A stretch of 64,000 nucleotides of DNA from Patiria pectinifera (lineage: Eukaryota > Echinodermata > Asteroidea > Valvatida > Asterinidae): NCBI GenBank assembly GCA_029964075.1, contig CM057135.1:22966863-23030862 (forward strand). Reading direction: 5' to 3'. The notes under the pieces are model-generated. The model made no database searches and was not told the origin of the DNA. It was given only the letters and a program-made list of their open reading frames with translations. Every line of letters starts with the position of its first letter. Position 1 is the stretch's first letter. The position numbers and the translations under genes are program-made. Shown one piece after another: positions 31,590 through 42,909 of the stretch.

Positions 31590-31602
31590 TGGGGGGAGGT
31601 CA
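31590..31602 (+). other. polypurine tract of element A
   Basis: GGGGGGAGGTCA directly precedes the 3' LTR, the expected plus-strand primer position. Confidence 0.7.
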
Positions 31603-32311
31603 TGTGATGTGCCATTTATTAACTTTAAATAAATAAGTTACATGTGCCACACGTGCATTGTATGATCAAATAGTCATGCTAAGTCACTCACATAAGAGCA
31701 GTGGATTCTGATTGGCTTGTATTGTTTAAGGGGCGGGTTCTAAGTCACTCTGTGGGAATACTGGATTCTGATTGGTTAATGGGTTTTGTGCACTTGCTAA
31801 TGCCATACACTGTTTGTACATGTAGATTATGACTGACATATGTTCAGGACTGTATAAAAGGAAGAGCAGGATCTAATAAAACTCACTTCTTCTTTTCCTT
31901 CGACTTATGATGGAGTGAGACCAATGAGAAGTCAAATCAGTATCCCGTGTCCAATTAATTGTTATACCAGCCGGGTCATCCACTGGATCCACCCAATCCA
32001 CCAGTAATCCACCCAATCCACCAGTAATCCACCCAATCCACCAGTAATCCACCGAATCCACCAGTATTCCACCCAATCCACCAGTATTCCACCCAATCCA
32101 CAAGTAATCCACCAAATCCACAAGGTTATCCACCCAATCCACCAGTATTGCACCCCCCCCCCTAATAAAGTTCCACTGGTGCACGTTTCCAAGTCTGCTT
32201 TACGCTACCAAGGTCTGGAAGTTGGACCGTCGCCCAGTGTTGTGGCATACAACCGCAGGAGCTAAAACGCCATAGGGGCCTGGCTGAGGACGAAGGGCAA
32301 CGCTCGTTACA
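31603..32311 (+). repeat. 3' LTR of element A
   Basis: Same sequence as the 5' LTR apart from the C-run and the base after it near 32,150-32,162. TATAAA at 31,853 and AATAAA at 31,875 are conserved. Confidence 0.95.
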
Positions 32312-32494
32312 ATATTCATGTACAGGTTTTGTTGACTTTATTGGTGGAAATAAACAAAGATCGTACACTTGAAATTGATTGCTGGTCTGGAATTTAACAG
32401 ATTTTGACATATTTACAAATTTAATTTATTGAATGAATTCATTAATAAAAATTACCACAAATTAACATGTACCATGGAGATATGTATATATACA

Positions 32495-33083
32495 TGTGGC
32501 GATTCATAATAATTTGAAAATCATCAATACGTATTTTGTCACCACGTGCTTATGCACGCCATACTTTTTGGATGCAAATGTATACATTGGGGCATATATG
32601 ACACAGCGCACAAAAAGCCAGTGCATGCTGCAGACGCAGGGAGATAACGCTGTTTGGGCGTACTGTTATTGAAGTGCTAGACGATAACTTTTCTTTTGGC
32701 TTAGCCTGGCATAGCCAGACATACCTAGTCTGCGACGTGTAGACCAGTTCGAAGGCTTTCCCCCCAAGCTGTGAGCTGTGCAGTTGTGTGTATCCTTAAA
32801 TAACCGATGCGAAAGGCACTGGGGTAGGTTTATCTGTATAATTTATTATTTAATAATATTTATAAATCAGACCGATTACTTTGTTAGAAACTTAATTGTC
32901 ACCTCACTTATTGTAATTTTTCAGGGTTTTTACTTCTACTGAAAGAAGTCTTGTCTTCGGGATAATAAAGCTAGATAAGAGATAGATCTGAAGCTTGTCA
33001 TTTGTCATGTCATCTGTTGAATAAAACAACGGCGAGGCCTGCCGACGAGGCGACCCTTGATATGTGGCTTTCCAGCTACTACA
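32495..33083 (+). repeat. 5' LTR of element B
   Basis: 589 bp; differs from the 3' LTR by substitutions and lacks its duplicated AATGTATACATTG word. AATAAA occurs near 33,021. Confidence 0.93.
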
Positions 33084-33086
33084 GAA

Positions 33087-33104
33087 TGGCGACGAGGATG
33101 GGAT
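33087..33104 (+). other. primer binding site, tRNA-Ser type
   Basis: TGGCGACGAGGATGGGAT lies three bases after the LTR. It is complementary to the 3' end of animal tRNA-Ser(GCT), ATCCCATCCTCGTCG + CCA, as recalled. Confidence 0.75.
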
Positions 33105-33501
33105 GACATGCCGTTTTCCACTTCCAGACAAGACCCCTAGTGTTAAATTAAGTTCGAACTTATCATTATAGGGCTGTATCAAAGATTTGTATATAATAAA
33201 ATTGTTTTAAGAGTTTAAACAAACTTGCGATTATTTGAAGAAGCTTTAAGCTTTGTTCAAGTTTCAATTTCAGCCCGTCGTGCAAGTTGGCACATGGTTT
33301 GGAGTTACATGTAGAATATCAGGTCGTGTAATTTGTGTTTTTGGTCCAATTGATATTTATTTACACGATTCACGTCGGTATTCATGGAAAATTAATGATA
33401 CACTGTAGTGATTGACTGGCGATCGTACATGTTTTTGTACACAATGAAGATGTCACACATGTGTTAGTCTTTTTAAATTATATTACTTTGATATTTGCAT
33501 C

Positions 33502-34558
33502 ATGGCCTTACCTGCAGATGTGGCTGATGCCATATTGCAATCGAACCAAGCTCTCGCAGACACTCTTGCAGGGGCATTTCAGAATTTAAAGTACCAGCGA
33601 GTCAGCACAGTACGACTGGTGAAATTTTGTGGGCCTCCCACTAGAGCTGGGGATCAGACCATACATGAGTGGTTGGCCGATATCGGGACATATTGTAGGC
33701 AAGTTGGACTTGGAGATGGGGAAAAATTGAGTACTGCCTTAGATTACTTGGGCGGGATTGTCAAGGAAGAAGTGCTCTGTACCCCTAACCAACAAAGGGA
33801 TGATTTCAATAAGCTTACCGCGCTGCTGAAAAAAAACGGTTCGGTTCTCCAGAGTCCGTTCAATCCTTGACAAGAACCCTGTACGGCCGAATGCAGTTGC
33901 AAGGTGAAAGCCTTACGGATTACAGTCGTGTACTTATTCGGTTGCACGATCGGATCGAAGCCGCTGCAGTAAATGCGCAAGAGAAAAATGCACTTGCTCA
34001 GCTTCGAGAAAGCACCTTGAAAGAACAGTTCATGAAAGGTGTGGAGGATATCTCAGTCAAGCGAGAATTGCGAAAACACTCTGTCATAGCCGGGCCGATA
34101 TCTTGTTTTGTGAGCTGCGTGAGTTTGCGTTGGAATTATTTCCTACCACGGAACAGTCACACCCCAATAATTCGGCGCCTGATGACTCTGATGTTGCAAC
34201 TGCTTATAGGGCCGCCGCAGTACCCGATAGCAAAGCGCTTTCTGAAGTTCTAGAGAACCAAAAACAGCTTGTTACTTCTGTACAGCAATTAGTAGCGCAG
34301 CAGACCTCGATGAATGCAGACATAAAAGTCATTTGTGATGGTGTGAAGCACTTGCTAACTTCACAGCGGCCTAAAAAGCCTATGGTCAAATGCTCATTCT
34401 GCAACAGGCCGGGGCATACTGCTGAAAATTGCTACAAGCGAAAGCGAATCGAAAATACAAAGCCTGTAGAACTTGCTGGCAAGAACGCAGAAGGCCATAC
34501 CTCGGGAAACGTGGATCCTCCTGTGGGGGCTGTTTGGTTAGCTGTGGTGATTTGGTGA
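33502..34558 (+). pseudogene. gag: gag of element B, frameshifted
   Basis: The structural protein of the element, now in three overlapping frames. It opens at ATG 33502 (MALPADVADAIL) with a capsid-like region (VKFCGPPTRAGDQTIHEWL, then GEKLSTALDYLGG). The frame shifts near 33,835 at an A-run, continues (RMQLQGESLTDYSRVLIRL), and shifts again near 34,090. The last part contains a coiled-coil-like Gln/Val-rich stretch and a canonical CCHC knuckle, CSFCNRPGHTAENC (about 34,391-34,432). It ends at 34,558 without joining protease, because a non-coding segment intervenes. Confidence 0.85.
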
Positions 34559-35340
34559 ATAACACACAGCGAACACCCAGGATTCGGATCTCTATGATAC
34601 TTTATTTCAGCCACTGAAAGTTGGTGTGCAGCGGACAGGCCAACAGCGGAGGCGATGGCAACGTGAGGAATCAAAATAAAAAGAGAGAGAAAACAAAATA
34701 AATCAAGTATTCCTTGAAAGTTAACTTAAGACAAAATGTATACATGTATAGTTTGAAAATCATCAGTTGAGAATTTTGATGCAAGATAACGACAGATTAA
34801 ATTTAGGAACCGTCAGGAAATTAATTACCCTGGTCAGTTTTCCTACTGGACTTTAATGAAAGCCTAATTTGTTTACCGTATATGGACTTACTTACTGACT
34901 GCAATGACAAAGAGTTTACTCTGGTTGTCACTTGAGTCATTAACATGTAAATTGAAATAAAGACTGTGAATCAATATTTACATGTATACGAACTATTCTG
35001 AACGTACCGCAAGAGGGCCTCCATTTGTTCATCGATCGAAAAGTTACAGAAAAGTTTGACCTAAATTACCCATTTAAATATCCCTTTAAACGTTACCAAA
35101 GTTGTCCCACAATTGCTATATTCCCCCCAAAGTATGATTATCTAAATTAAATGGAAATTACAGTTAACAAAATAGAGAAATTTACCTGAAAGTTGGTGTG
35201 CAGCGGACAGGCCAACAGCGGAGGCGATGGCAACGTGAGGAATGCCAAGGCCGCCGCAAGGTGGCGCTGTTGCCGCACACCGGTAAACTTACAAGTGCAT
35301 CGTAACTTACAAGTACGTCTGTCGTCCCTCACACTCCGTC
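34559..35340 (+). other. non-coding segment inserted between gag and protease, with a 58-bp direct repeat
   Basis: A 58-bp sequence (starting CTGAAAGTTGGTGTGCAGCG) occurs at 34,614-34,671 and 35,186-35,243, 572 bp apart and identical. The DNA between is AT-rich and non-coding, unlike the flanks. It is either an insertion or a duplication product; no terminal repeats were recognised. Confidence 0.6.
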
Positions 35341-35344
35341 GCAG

Positions 35345-35950
35345 AGGGCAGTGTAACGGAGGCTCATACCGTATTTTTGCCCACGGACTTTGTACCCGAT
35401 ATTTCAGTTGTTTCTAATGCTGTTATTGAAAGGGATGAGCCACTGGCCGGGAGTGTCAATCTTTCCGCTTCCGAGATTCGTAAAAGGCTCCTCGGTAAAT
35501 GCCCTACTTCAACTGTGAATGGGGTCACCACAAAGTGTTTGCCTGACACAGGCGCTGAGGTCTCTTTACTGTCAAGCCAGTTTTATCAACAACATGTAGC
35601 AAACACCTTGGGGAAATTACAGCCCGTGGGCAAGCTCATCAAACTGATGGGCGCCAATGATCTCGAAATCCCAGTAGAAGGTTACATAGAGACCTCATTA
35701 GAAGTTTTGGGCCAAAGTTTTAAGGCTACTTTCTTAGTTTCTAGAGAGACGGCAGCATCCGCTAACGTCTCCCAGAGAAACCATTGCCCCGTGATACTTG
35801 GCTGTAATATTTTGAGGCGAATTGCAGCCAATTCGAAGAGAATTGGGTCTGTTCAGCTAGATCCAGACTGGGATCTAGCACTCCGTTGGTTGCAAACCGC
35901 GGTAGTGGTTGATGACCTGCATACCGCAGAGTACACGTCAGCAGACGTGT
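35345..35950 (+). CDS. protease region of element B
   Basis: An aspartic protease that would process the gag-pol polyprotein. The frame is open through TEAHTVF, and the active-site signature is CLPDTGAEVSLL (about 35,537-35,570). The second conserved block is CPVILGCNILRRI (about 35,784). Length and spacing fit a retropepsin. A stop at 35,950 ends the frame; the next ORF overlaps in a different frame, so a frameshift separates it from RT. Any start codon is internal, because the protein would be made as a polyprotein. Confidence 0.85.
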
Positions 35951-37335
35951 GAACGTGGTGTTGTGCCCCCGCAAACCGTGGCTAGTGTCAAGTGTATTTT
36001 GAATGACCACGACTTAAATTCGTTGCATAACAAGGAGTTTTTAGTGAGCAGCATTCCCCTTTGCTTGTCTAACAATGGTAGTTTCCGAGAAGTAAAGTCG
36101 GGTAACGAAGATGGTTCATTGGCCATATGTCAGGTGCTTGAAGGCGTCGGACAAATTGACGGTGCAAATATTAACGTGTATATAGCAAATGCTAGTGCAG
36201 AGCCCTTGATTATCCCGGCGTTCACTCAGGTAGCAGTTTTATCTGCAATTAATACTGAGGAGCACATTTTCCTTGAGCAGGATGGGGATGGGCTTCACGT
36301 GTCAGTACACCGTGTTGTAGCCAGTGTTCGCAAAGAAAACGAACCGAATGACTCCATAGATAGCAATTTGCCTTGCAACGAGCATGAGTTAAAAGAGGAT
36401 GCACTGACAGATAGCCCAAATAGGGAAACCTTTGTTTTTCCAGACGGCACCAATTTTGTCATGCCTCCGGGTCTTACCCTTAAACACTTGGCACCAGAAG
36501 ACGCTATTAAGGCAGCGGAATTAATTAAAAAGTATATCGATTTTTTCTCAGCCGGGCCCTTTGATTTGGGTTATTGTGACATCATCCCTCACAAAATACG
36601 GCTGAGCAATGATACTCCAGTGAACCTTCCTTATCGGAGAATATTACGTTCTAAGGTTGGAGAAGTGAAGACCCTGCTTCAGGATCTTCTCGATAGGGGC
36701 ATAATACGTCGATCATCTAGTACTTACGCAAGTCCCATCGTTCTTGTGCGTAAGAAAAGTGGCCAACTCAGATTATGTATTGACTACAGGTGCTTAAACG
36801 CGAAGACGGCCAAAGATTCATTTCCATTGCCGAGGATAGACGAAACCCTAGAGGCTCTTGGTGGCGCTAACCTTTAGATATGGCCCATGGCTACTTCCAA
36901 GTAGCCATGGAAGAAGATTCTATTGATAAGACCGCGTTTAGGGTACCTTGGGAACTCTATGAATTTTTACGTCTTCCCCAGGGTCTCAACAGCCCAAGTA
37001 CGTTTCAGAGAATAATGTAACACATTTTCGGAGATCTGAACCTGTCGGAGCTGATTCTCTATCTAGATGACCTGTTAGTTTACTCTGCCACATTTGACGG
37101 CCACATTGAGAGACTTGACAAAGTTTTCAGTCGTTTCAAACAATACGATCTCAAACTAAACGGGTCAAAGTGTCAGTTATTCAGAGATTCCGTGGTTCAT
37201 TTGGGTCTTGTCGTATACTCTAACGGAGTGTAAGTAGATCCTGATAAAACCGAACGAGTGAGGTCTTGACCTACCCCAACAACTGCAAATCAACTGCGTT
37301 TCTTCCTTGGGTTAGCCTCGTACTACAGGCGTTTC
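35909..37335 (+). pseudogene. reverse transcriptase of element B, with stops
   Basis: The frame from 35,909 contains a linker, then the RT fingers: PYRRILRSKVGEVKTLL, LLDRGIIRRSSSTYASPIVLV, RLCIDYRCLNAKT, FPLPRIDETLEALGG. A stop at 36,876 falls just before the first catalytic block. Downstream, still readable, are HGYFQVAMEE, TAFRVPWELYEF, the YXDD box as LYLDDLLVYS (about 37,057), GSKCQLF and HLGLVVYS. Further stops occur near 37,018, 37,231 and 37,267. The gene is inactive. Within it, CCATGGCTACTTCC is followed by its inverted copy (36,884-36,909); this is coding sequence and probably chance. Confidence 0.88.
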
Positions 37336-37896
37336 GTGCCATTACACGCGCTCACCGGTAAAGCACAATCAAAAGCAAGGAAGGCCACAGCCCCATTAGT
37401 TTGGACAGAAGAGGCCGACGTAGCTTTCAATGTTTTGAAAGACGTACTGTGCACGGCCCCCGTCTTGGCATATCCGTGCTTTGATCGCGACTTTGTACTT
37501 GAGACGGACGCTTCTGCTAAGGGTTTAGGCGCGTGTCTCTGTCGGGCTGATGACAGTGGGAAACTTCACCCAGTCGCGTACGCGAGTCGAAGTCTACGCG
37601 GAGCAGAGAAAAATTATGCCGATTTATCCAGTTTCAAGCTGGAATTACTCGCCTTGAAATGGGGAGTTTCAGAAAAATTTCGCGAATACCTTCTTGGTCA
37701 CTACATAATCGTATGGACTGACCATAACCCTCTGTCTCACCTTCAAACGGCAAAACTCGGTGCTACTGAGCAGAGATGGATAGCCCAATTAGCACCTTTC
37801 GATCTTGAGATAAAATATAGATCCGGGAAGACAAATAAGTGTGCTGATGCCCTAAGCCGCTATCCTCATGTCGCCTCAGTAACCTGCGTTGAATAA
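37336..37896 (+). CDS. RNase H of element B
   Basis: Readable as one open block following the RT connection (SYYRRFV upstream). Motifs: TAPVLAYPCFDRDF, VLETDASAKGLGACL (catalytic Asp), EKNYADLSSFKLELLAL (catalytic Glu), WTDHNPLSHLQ and CADALSRYPH at the end. The DNA hybrid-degrading domain of a Gypsy pol. A stop at 37,894 separates it from the integrase. Confidence 0.9.
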   Translation: MPLHALTGKAQSKARKATAPLVWTEEADVAFNVLKDVLCTAPVLAYPCFDRDFVLETDASAKGLGACLCRADDSGKLHPVAYASRSLRGAEKNYADLSSFKLELLALKWGVSEKFREYLLGHYIIVWTDHNPLSHLQTAKLGATEQRWIAQLAPFDLEIKYRSGKTNKCADALSRYPHVASVTCVE

Positions 37897-37941
37897 CAGA
37901 ATTATGGACTCACCTGCGAGGGTTCATAAGTACCCATTGAT

Positions 37942-39628
37942 GTGTCAGCTCAGAATGCGTCCGAAACGCATACCCAAAAGATAGAAGGCACATCACAGGA
38001 GACCGCCGGTTCTGCACCTGCGGTGCTCCCCTCGTTCTCACATGAGGAGCTTGCCTCCCTTCAGAAAGAAGATCAGTCTTTACGAGTTGTGTGGGACAGT
38101 TGGTACAAAAAATGCAAGCCTTGCCAAAATATGGGTGATGTTAAACTCACTTCCGAAGTGCGTGGTTGGTTGAAAGAATGGCCACGAATAACAGAACACA
38201 ATGGCGTTTTGTATAGGGAAACTGTTGACCCTGCAAGAGGGACTGTTTTCCAACTCTTTGTTCCGCAGAAACTCCGTAAGTTAGTTTTTGAAGCAGCACA
38301 CGACCATTGGGACCATCAAGGCATTAACAGAACTTCAGCAGCGCTGTTATTGGCCGGGAATGACGAATTGTGTCCGAAATCACGTTCAGACGTGTTTTCG
38401 TTGTACGTTGACGAAAGTACCAACGCCAACAATTCGTTCGCCAATGCGGCATTTGCTGGCGTTTCAACCTGTTGAACGCCTTGCTATCGATTTTGTCAAA
38501 CTTGATGTCGGTAAGGGGAAGATTAAAAATGTTCTCGTATTTACTGGTGCCTACACTAAATTCTCCCTAGCACTTCCATGTAGGGATCAAACAGCGCCTA
38601 CAGTAGCTCGTGTCTTGCGGGATCAGTGGTTCTCACATTATGGCACTCCAGCCCAAATTCATTCAGATCAAGGCAAAAATTTCGAGCTGTGCAATTTATA
38701 TGGCATAAAGAAAACGAGAACCACTGCTTACCACCCGCAAGGCAACGGGCAAACCGAAAGGTTCAATCGCATGCTTTGTGGCCTTATCAGATCACTTGAT
38801 GGTAAAATTCGTCATAATTGGCCAGATTTTCTGCCCCATCTAGTACATATCTATAATACCACTCCGCACAGCGTAACGAGGTACCCGCCTTTTACGCTAA
38901 TGTTCGGCCCAGATCCGGTTGTTCCGCTAGATCAACTACTGAATAATACGCGTACAAACTGGAATGAACATACCATTCAGAAACAGGCAGATATCATAAG
39001 ACAAACACATGAAATAGTGAGGAACCGACTAACTAAAGCTGCCAGAGCAAATAAACAGAATTCTGATAAGCGTGCCAAGGCCAGCGCGATTAATGTTGGG
39101 GATCGTGTATTGATTAAGCAGTTAGCTCATAAAGGTAGACATAAGTTGGCAGATGTGTTCAGCGATAGGTCATTTGTGGTTGTACAGTGCAACTCACATC
39201 AAGACCTTTACTTAGTTAGACCAGCTAGTGGTGGTGAGGCTAAATGGGTGAACCGACAACTGTTAGTGTTGGACCCAAGAAAAGAACCTGACTTACCTGA
39301 GTCTACTGACCCATTCCAGGGCCTACCTGAAGTCCCATCTGAGCCCGATGGTGCAAACCCGCTGTTATATATTTCAGATGATGACGATTTGGTCTTGACC
39401 TATACTGCCCCAAAGCAACCTCCCCCAACCATTCAGCCTGAGACCTGGCAAAAGGACTCTTCTTCACATAATCCGCCGTGTGTTTCCGATTCCGATAATC
39501 GTGAGACACCGCAGTCACGAACAGAGCAAGCAAAAGCTCCTGATCTAGATCCCTTAGGCGAAAACCTACGACGCTCCAAACGACTTCAGGAGAAATGTCG
39601 CGGTCGGTGGCCTAACCCCATTACGTAG
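37942..39628 (+). pseudogene. integrase of element B, frameshifted in the zinc-binding region
   Basis: Frame one (37,942-38,475) covers the N-terminal part and the two histidines (HDHWDHQG, about 38,297). Frame two, usable from about 38,330, gives the cysteine pair in RCYWPGMTNC and CFRCTLTKV. It then has the catalytic triad: D in RLAIDFVKL (about 38,479), D in HSDQGKNF (about 38,661) and E in GNGQTERFN (about 38,740). The C-terminal domain continues (RVLIKQLAH, DRSFVVVQC) to an acidic tail ending LRRSKRLQEKCRGRW. One frameshift near 38,320-38,340 breaks the zinc finger; otherwise the domain is well kept. Confidence 0.9.
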
Positions 39629-39876
39629 CAATTGAATTCTCATCGACAGCGGATTGTTTGTTAAGAAAAATTAAATAACAGGATTTGGATTCGGTGCCAT
39701 CCCTGAACGGGAAAGAGCTGCTTATTTTCATAACTGTTTGTGCGTGCCCTATAGGCATACTCTAGGTTTAACTGTAGGTTACTTTATTATTCACCTTCGG
39801 AAATTTATGCTAGTATCTTTTTTTTTGTCTCTGAGACGATATAGCGTCATTTCCTGCTTTATTACAGTTTTCGAAG

Positions 39877-40470
39877 ATGACAGCTATGCGAGAAGTATAT
39901 ATCTTTGGACACTCGTTCCCCGCACGTCTAACTCGACTTGCACAGCAGCGTGGTCGGTCTATTGCATTTCTACTCAGAGTAACCGAGCAGTACACCGTTC
40001 AGATTGAGGGACACCCGGGGCTTACCTATTCCCGAATCTTTGGCAATCTGGCTCACTATCTTAGTGGAATGCAGATGGAGAGAATCAGTTTACTCTGTGT
40101 AGATATGGGTATGAATGATCTCTGTGATAAGGATTCCACACCAACAGTTGTAGTTGAGAAAATTCGTAGATTCCTCCGGGAATTGGAGAACCATAACATC
40201 CATCCGCAGCAGGTGGTATTCTTTTCGGTAATCCAAAGGTCATACATTCACAGACGCAACCAAGTTACGGTGGAAACATTCAACCATCGAGCCCGAAGGT
40301 TTAACAGGTCGCTCAATCGCGCCCTTGCGTACCACCACCCAGAGGTACGTCTCTATCCTCAGAGAAGGATTAACTATCCAAAATACCTGGCCGATGGATG
40401 CCACCTGACTGCGAGTGGAATGGACAAATATATTCATCAACTACGGGATGTGATAATTAGATATGGATAA
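39877..40470 (+). CDS. extra ORF of element B: SGNH/GDSL-hydrolase-like protein
   Basis: An intact 197-codon frame between integrase and the 3' LTR, sense orientation. Motifs of an SGNH hydrolase appear in the expected order. Block I is YIFGHSFPARL (residues about 7-17; the nucleophile Ser follows Gly-His rather than Gly-Asp). A glycine region is GHPGLTYSRI. Block III is MGMNDLC (about 76-82). Block V is DGCHLTASGMDKY (about 173-185), giving the Asp and His. Length (about 200) fits a single SGNH domain. No signal peptide is seen. It could hydrolyse esters or only bind; function in the element is unknown. That it is open while gag, RT and integrase are broken is notable. Esterase-type domains are known in some LINE ORF1 proteins. 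Confidence 0.8.
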   Translation: MTAMREVYIFGHSFPARLTRLAQQRGRSIAFLLRVTEQYTVQIEGHPGLTYSRIFGNLAHYLSGMQMERISLLCVDMGMNDLCDKDSTPTVVVEKIRRFLRELENHNIHPQQVVFFSVIQRSYIHRRNQVTVETFNHRARRFNRSLNRALAYHHPEVRLYPQRRINYPKYLADGCHLTASGMDKYIHQLRDVIIRYG

Positions 40471-40983
40471 TCATCCTGTTCTCATAAACATCATTACAGT
40501 GATTACCTTTATATAGAGTTTATCTGCAGTGTTTGCTCTTGACAAGTGTATCAAGAGAACCCGGGGCACTTTTTAACTTTTATTTTATATTGTTTAACTT
40601 ACACTTTTATATCCATGGTTCATACACACTATATGATTTATGGGAACCAAAGTCGAAGCTCAAGTAAAGCTAGTTCACATTATTGATTATCTTTTCAGAA
40701 AACATTCTGCGTTAAATAGCGTGTGACCAAACTTGTATTGTAAGGTTACTGCTGATTTATACTTTTATTTCCCAAAAGGAAAAATGTTGAATTATATCGT
40801 ACCCACCATAAGTAGTTCAGTACGAAAACCGCTAACTTAATATGCTATTATTTGTGCTTGACTATTGTCATATATTGAGTCTTGAAATATCACTCAGTCA
40901 CTTTGTTTGCACGTGTAGTTTAAAAGTTACTGAAATGTACGGTGGCTCGTATTCGCCAATTTGTTGCGCATGTCCTTTTTTCT

Positions 40984-41199
40984 TATGGCGTTATATCGCC
41001 GTACTATGGCGTTATATCGCCGTACTATGGCGTTATATCGCCGTACTATGGCAATATAACGCCGTATTTCATTGCGTTATAACGCCGTATTTTATTGCGT
41101 TATACCGCCGTATTTTATTGCGTTATATCGCCGTACGATGGCGTTATATCGCCGTACTATGGCGTTATATCGCCGTACTATGGCGTTATATCGCCGTAC
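40984..41199 (+). repeat. 21-bp array, left outer arm of the foldback element
   Basis: About ten units of TATGGCGTTATATCGCCGTAC and variants; the inverted partner is 42,910-43,172. Confidence 0.9.
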
Positions 41200-41287
41200 C
41201 GAAAATCAACAGTGACGTCGCCATTTTGTAATGCAACACTACAAAAGCCAATTAGCGCCACTATGTATATATGTTACAGATTATTTG

Positions 41288-41481
41288 ATTCGTTATTACG
41301 GATTATTAATTCGTTATTACGGATTATTGAATACGTTATTACGGATTATTAATTCGTTATTACGGAATATTAATTCGTTATTACGGATTATTAGTTCGTT
41401 ATTACGGATTATTTAATTCGTTATTACGGATTATTAATTCGTTAATACGGATTATTTAATTCGTTATTACGGATTATTAAT
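41288..41481 (+). repeat. 21-bp array, left inner arm of the foldback element
   Basis: About nine units of ATTCGTTATTACGGATTATTA; the inverted partner is 42,741-42,850. Confidence 0.9.
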
Positions 41482-41910
41482 TTTCTCAACCGTTTATTCT
41501 CTATTTATTTTTTAGAGGGGACAGGGTCATCCCCCAAACCCATTAAATTTAAAGCAATATTACATCGTGCCTCTTTTTCTTTCCTTTTTTTCTCTTTGTT
41601 TTCCTTTCGGGTCTGAATTAATAATCATGGGAGAAGAATAATAAAAGTTGCAATAGCCATCCTTTGCACTTCACAAAAAGCTGGCGTTTTGAAGAATATA
41701 AATGATAAATAGTGATAAGTTTGTATACAAAGTTAATTGACCCATCCCAGGGTACCAGATGCCTGATATGCTCCTCCCACATCTGAAATTATTTGAATGG
41801 AAACCCAAATATCTGTAGTACATGTGTGAAGTTTCAATTCAACCTGTTAAAATGATTTGTTGTCATGGTCATTAAAAAGTCAGCACTCTCGATCTCATGC
41901 GCACTCTCAT

Positions 41911-42132
41911 GTAAATTAAACATGGTCAATGTGATGGGGAAAAGATAACATTTAAGCCGACCTCACGACCTGTTTTGGTAAATGGACATTTTGCAACGAG
42001 AGTATGCCCTATTTACATAACGTAAATTAAACATGGTCAATGTGATGGGGAAAAGATAACATTTAAGCCGACCTCACGACCTGTTTTGGTAAATGGACAT
42101 TTTGCAACGAGAGTATGCCCTATTTACATAAC
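41911..42132 (+). repeat. exact 111-bp tandem duplication in the foldback core
   Basis: GTAAATTAAACATGGTCAAT starts at 41,911 and 42,022; both copies run to CCCTATTTACATAAC without a visible difference. Confidence 0.93.
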
Positions 42133-42740
42133 GTGGTGTCAAAATAACCACAGGACATCCGAAGAACTGTTAGAGAAACTTGGCAGGGTTTAAAAAGTGC
42201 TTTGCGACGATATAAGGAAAAATGAACATGGAGGGGGTTGCGCTTCCTCCCCCTCCGTATTTTGCGCCGCTCTTAAGTTAATTATTCGGACCTAAAATCA
42301 CTCTTTATTCATAATTTCATATTTCACAAGTGCCAAGGTAAGGCACCAATACAAGCTGTTTTTTAAATGTTTTCCTTTACCGTTGTGTCGCAAGGGTATG
42401 AGCGAAAAAGAAAAGGTGAGGGTAAAGGCCATGCCCCCTGTGCTTTTTGCGCATCTTTGAAGTTAATTAGTCTGATCTAATCACTCTTATTTTTTCCACA
42501 ATCTACGAGTTCCAAGCTAATGCTAGTTGGTTTGATTTTGTTAAAATTTGCCGCATGCCGCCAATGGGCCTTCGTCTGATTGAGCGAGATTTAAGACCGG
42601 CCATTCTGTGATCAGGGTCGGTGATACTATGCTCTGAGACAATCTGGGGATTTGTTCCCGAAATGTTGCATTTTGATTAAACCCTATCCAGCTCTCAGTG
42701 CATTTTGATCACGTGCTCTCCGCATGTGAGTACCAGATTT

Positions 42741-42850
42741 ATTTCGTAATAACGAATTAAATAATCTGTAATAACGAATTAATAATCCGTAATAACGAAC
42801 TAAATAATCCGTAATAACGAATTAATAATCCGTAATAACGAAATAAATAG
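42741..42850 (-). repeat. 21-bp array, right inner arm
   Basis: About five inverted units (TAATAATCCGTAATAACGAAT). Confidence 0.88.
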
Positions 42851-42909
42851 TCTGTAACATATATACTTCCAGTGGCGCTAATGGGCTTTCGTAAGCTTTC
42901 GTAACCAAA

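Larger units (their letters stand above)
24675..32311 (+). mobile_element. Gypsy-type LTR retrotransposon A (non-autonomous, with an extra C2H2 ORF)
   Basis: A 7,637-bp element bounded by near-identical 709-710 bp LTRs (TGTGATG...TTACA) and a 4-bp direct repeat ATAT (24,671-24,674 and 32,312-32,315). Order: LTR, tRNA-Leu-type primer site, gag, pol remnant (end of RT, RNase H, integrase), minisatellite, C2H2 zinc-finger ORF, 45-bp tandem repeats, polypurine tract, LTR. RNase H before integrase is the Gypsy (Metaviridae-type) order. The gag zinc knuckle, protease and most of RT are deleted, so it cannot move by itself; the LTR identity nevertheless implies recent insertion. Confidence 0.93.

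Noticed and set aside
36884-36909. 26-bp palindrome in element B
   Set aside because: It is the conserved RT coding sequence (HGYFQVAM); symmetry is most likely accidental.
40842-41416. ORFs with repeated LWRYIAV or SLLRII peptides
   Set aside because: They translate 21-bp repeats; 21 is divisible by three, so an array stays open without being a gene.
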